From: Candidatus Solibacter usitatus
Lineage (GTDB): Bacteria > Acidobacteriota > Terriglobia > Bryobacterales > Bryobacteraceae
Length of the DNA stretch: 42,615 nt
Direction of reading: 5' to 3'
Assembly (NCBI GenBank): GCA_016213245.1
Contig: JACRBC010000017.1
Coordinates: 1-42,615, forward strand
Shown here one piece after another: positions 41,601-42,615 of the stretch; the first letter of the stretch is position 1, and the number at the start of each line of letters is the position of its first letter. The translations under genes and the position numbers were made by a program. The notes below the pieces were generated by a model, which saw nothing but the letters and a program-made list of their open reading frames with translations, did no database searches and was not told the origin of the DNA.

Positions 41601-42615
41601 AGCCAAGGCTCTGACCGCCACGGAGAGCGACGCGCTGGAAATCACCCTGCCCGTCGAGCCCTTCGGCCTCAAGCTCGTGGAACCCGTGCAGACCCGCATC
41701 GAGCGCCCCGCTGAAAAGCAGGAGTACAGTTTCACCTTCCCATCTGGCGCCTCGCCCAACTGGCGCGCCGTCAGCGTCCGCCTGGCGCCCTCGGTCGCCG
41801 GCGCCGTCTTCGGCGCGCTGGACTACCTGCTCACCTATCCCTACGGCTGTACCGAACAAACCATGTCCAGCTTCTTGCCGAACGTCGTCGTCTCGCAGGC
41901 GCTGCGCGATCTCAACCTCGACGCCGCTATCGACCGCCAGGCGCTCGACAGGAAGGTCAAAGCCGGGCTGGAGCGTCTCTACAGCTTCCAGCACCAGGAC
42001 GGCGGCTGGGGCTGGTGGCGCGGCGATGAGAGCGATCTCTTCATGACCGCCTACGTCGCGTCGGGCGTGAAGCTCGCCGCCGCATCCGGCTATGCCATGG
42101 ACCAGTACAGGCTCAACCAGGCCGCCCAGGCGCTCGCCCTCCGCTTCGACAGCGACCGCCGGGCGGCCCCCGACACGCGCGCCTACGCCCTCTATGCCAT
42201 GGCGCACCTCGGCAAGCCCGCGGCGAACCGCTTGGATGCGGTCTGGAACGGCCGCTCTGCGCTCACCAGCTTCGGCTGGGCGCTGCTCGGCCTCACGCTG
42301 GATCGCCTCAAGGACCCACGCGCCCGCGAGGTCTCCGCGCATCTCATCGCCACCGCGCTCCAAGAGGGCGAGGAGGCGTGGTGGACCTCCGCCCGCGATC
42401 CCATGCTCGACTTCGAGTCCGATAACTCGCTGGAGGCCACCGCCTTCGCCATCAAGCTCCTGGCGCGCGTCGAACCGGACTCCCCGCTCATCGACAAAGC
42501 CGCGCAGTGGCTGGTCAACCACCGCGACCAGGGTTACTACTGGTCCTCCACCAAGCGCACCGCCTTCGTCATCTTCGGCCTCACCGATGTTCTCCGGCGC
42601 AGCGGCGAGTTGAAA
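38677..42615 (+). CDS. Alpha-2-macroglobulin family protein, 3' end beyond window
   Basis: ATG at 38677 begins MRYRPWLMPLFLLVLAAPAQ, a signal peptide without a lipobox cysteine, so it is probably not a lipoprotein. The frame stays open to the window end (1313 residues visible). An MG2-like motif YTDRPVYRPGHKVHF lies at about 291-305, and the alpha-2-macroglobulin motif YWIADLRTGADGRAEALVTF near 847. The bait-like region is just upstream (about 815-845), and the thioester motif YPYGCTEQT has C1058 and Q1061. Next comes the helical thioester domain (FQHQDGGWGWW, SLEATAFAIKLL). It should trap proteases in the periplasm by covalent thioester attack after bait cleavage. It is paired with DUF1175. 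The end is missing because of the window boundary, not a break. Confidence 0.93.
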   Translation, partial: MRYRPWLMPLFLLVLAAPAQEDEGRGYFSLNTDRPILPGESATVRVQAQQVRQLDFRLYRINDPVQFFRQLDDPHHFGGSIRPSPKARTPIEKFAAWKRAWRARFRDVFRRQFTAEARAGIRAALKGETPRPAEQYAPGAILNPQQLVRRWQQPIQTPNRWQAATVPVEVKEKGLYVLEATDGVKQAYTIISVTGLALLTKTTAGAVLVRAVDRATGRPVADCPVQLYDWARKTAVLESQTGPQGLLEAKVDGVSEEGLMVLARRGQDFAAATVGGYMLGSARARALTGYVYTDRPVYRPGHKVHFRSILRTMETAEYGLPKESSVQVEVNDSQGKTVLKKRLSLSEFGTAHGDLDLPAGAPLGYYGINVGLSGDERAVRAYGGFHVEEYRKPDYEVKVLPESKRLTQGGRMSVTIEARYYYGEPVAGAAVSYAVHRYRYWPPWWEVDDDFGEDGEEGAGYGGEQILEASGKLDAQGRLAVSVPAEKWQHDAVYRVEARVTDSTRREIRAAASFTATRGPFFISARPERYVYAPGDAAKVIVETKDHDGNPAAGIPFTLEVAQREWNKPDQPAILTKQGRTGPDGKAAIEFPAPPSGSWQIRAAAPNPSGGEITDEAWLWVSGAWVARDAGRQQRVQIIPDKASYKPGDTAKVLIVAGVPECDLWLSLEGKTLYWSRFIAVQGGTASVEVPIESSHAPNVFLEAVFVRDNTLYRGSKSIKVPPVEKQIQVEVKTAKAEYKPGEPAAFSVVARDHKGQPLSAEFSLGVVDEAIYAIKRETQPDILSSFYGRVWNRVSTDSSLHYYFYGEAGRRRMMLAEMRQRESRAQLKPERLQEPRIRKEFPDTAYWIADLRTGADGRAEALVTFPDSLTTWRATARGVTRDTRVGSALQRTIVRKNILVTIAAPRFLTEGDEIVLPVLVRNYTAAEQKVKVSLQAEGAAILSQQDGDLIVAAKGEGRLDYRVRVPASEKAVLTAKALTATESDALEITLPVEPFGLKLVEPVQTRIERPAEKQEYSFTFPSGASPNWRAVSVRLAPSVAGAVFGALDYLLTYPYGCTEQTMSSFLPNVVVSQALRDLNLDAAIDRQALDRKVKAGLERLYSFQHQDGGWGWWRGDESDLFMTAYVASGVKLAAASGYAMDQYRLNQAAQALALRFDSDRRAAPDTRAYALYAMAHLGKPAANRLDAVWNGRSALTSFGWALLGLTLDRLKDPRAREVSAHLIATALQEGEEAWWTSARDPMLDFESDNSLEATAFAIKLLARVEPDSPLIDKAAQWLVNHRDQGYYWSSTKRTAFVIFGLTDVLRRSGELK

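Noticed and set aside
38437..42522. A 1361-codon open frame antisense to the alpha-2-macroglobulin gene
   Set aside because: It is a high-GC shadow: no known domain, repetitive Gly/Asp/Val composition, and the plus strand carries a clear family match over the same bases.

Overview
The window is a dense, GC-rich bacterial chromosome segment. Gene content suggests an acidobacterium of the Solibacter/Bryobacter type: an Oar-like TonB-dependent receptor with an N-terminal carboxypeptidase-regulatory domain, a DUF4159/MoxR/DUF58/DUF4175 operon, a secreted matrixin and a YfhO-type membrane protein. This assignment is inferred from families, not from a marker gene. I see no tRNA, rRNA, CRISPR array, insertion sequence or phage gene. 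No stretch over about 230 bases lacks a gene.

Layout. (1) 1-137: the end of a sugar isomerase-like gene. (2) 210-12902: an eight-gene operon on the plus strand with start/stop overlaps or very short gaps: DUF4159, a vWA membrane protein, a legumain/caspase-like protein lacking the usual cysteine, a TPR zinc-protease, a MoxR ATPase, a DUF58 protein, a BatA-like vWA protein and a DUF4175 coiled-coil protein. (3) 12877-19194, minus strand: a GDP-mannose dehydrogenase-like enzyme, an Nramp-UspA fusion, a small secreted protein and a matrixin protease. (4) 19315-22331, plus strand: a dolichol-phosphate-mannose synthase-like GT2, a GT39-like membrane transferase and a methyltransferase. (5) 22321-28184, minus strand: the TonB-dependent receptor, with the YfhO-like protein upstream of it. 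(6) 28286-30847: a FecR/DUF6600 surface protein with a repetitive tail and the only clear intrinsic terminator. (7) 30940-35292: a M48 protease coupled to a HAD phosphatase (minus), then ilvE and nagA (plus). (8) 35335-35968: a PIN/ribbon-helix-helix toxin-antitoxin pair. (9) 36065-42615: a CoA-binding protein, an M19 dipeptidase with a gamma-glutamylcyclotransferase, and DUF1175 with a large thioester-bearing alpha-2-macroglobulin that runs off the window.

How the genes work together. The first operon looks like an envelope-associated MoxR machine: one cytoplasmic AAA+ ATPase, three vWA proteins with intact metal sites, two exported protease-fold proteins and a membrane coiled-coil protein. 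It is the best candidate for an incompletely described system. The second theme is the cell surface: sugar nucleotide oxidation, polyprenyl-linked glycosyl transfer, secreted proteases, a FecR-domain protein and alpha-2-macroglobulin.

Regulatory signals I could read directly are: a probably leaderless toxin-antitoxin promoter with an inverted-repeat operator; a 32-base divergent promoter region between the M48 protease and ilvE in which ilvE appears leaderless; a hairpin abutting a perfect TATAAT ahead of the glycosyltransferases; and a 35-base near-perfect palindrome inside the methyltransferase gene, just past the stop of the convergent receptor gene. Three convergent gene pairs overlap at their 3' ends.
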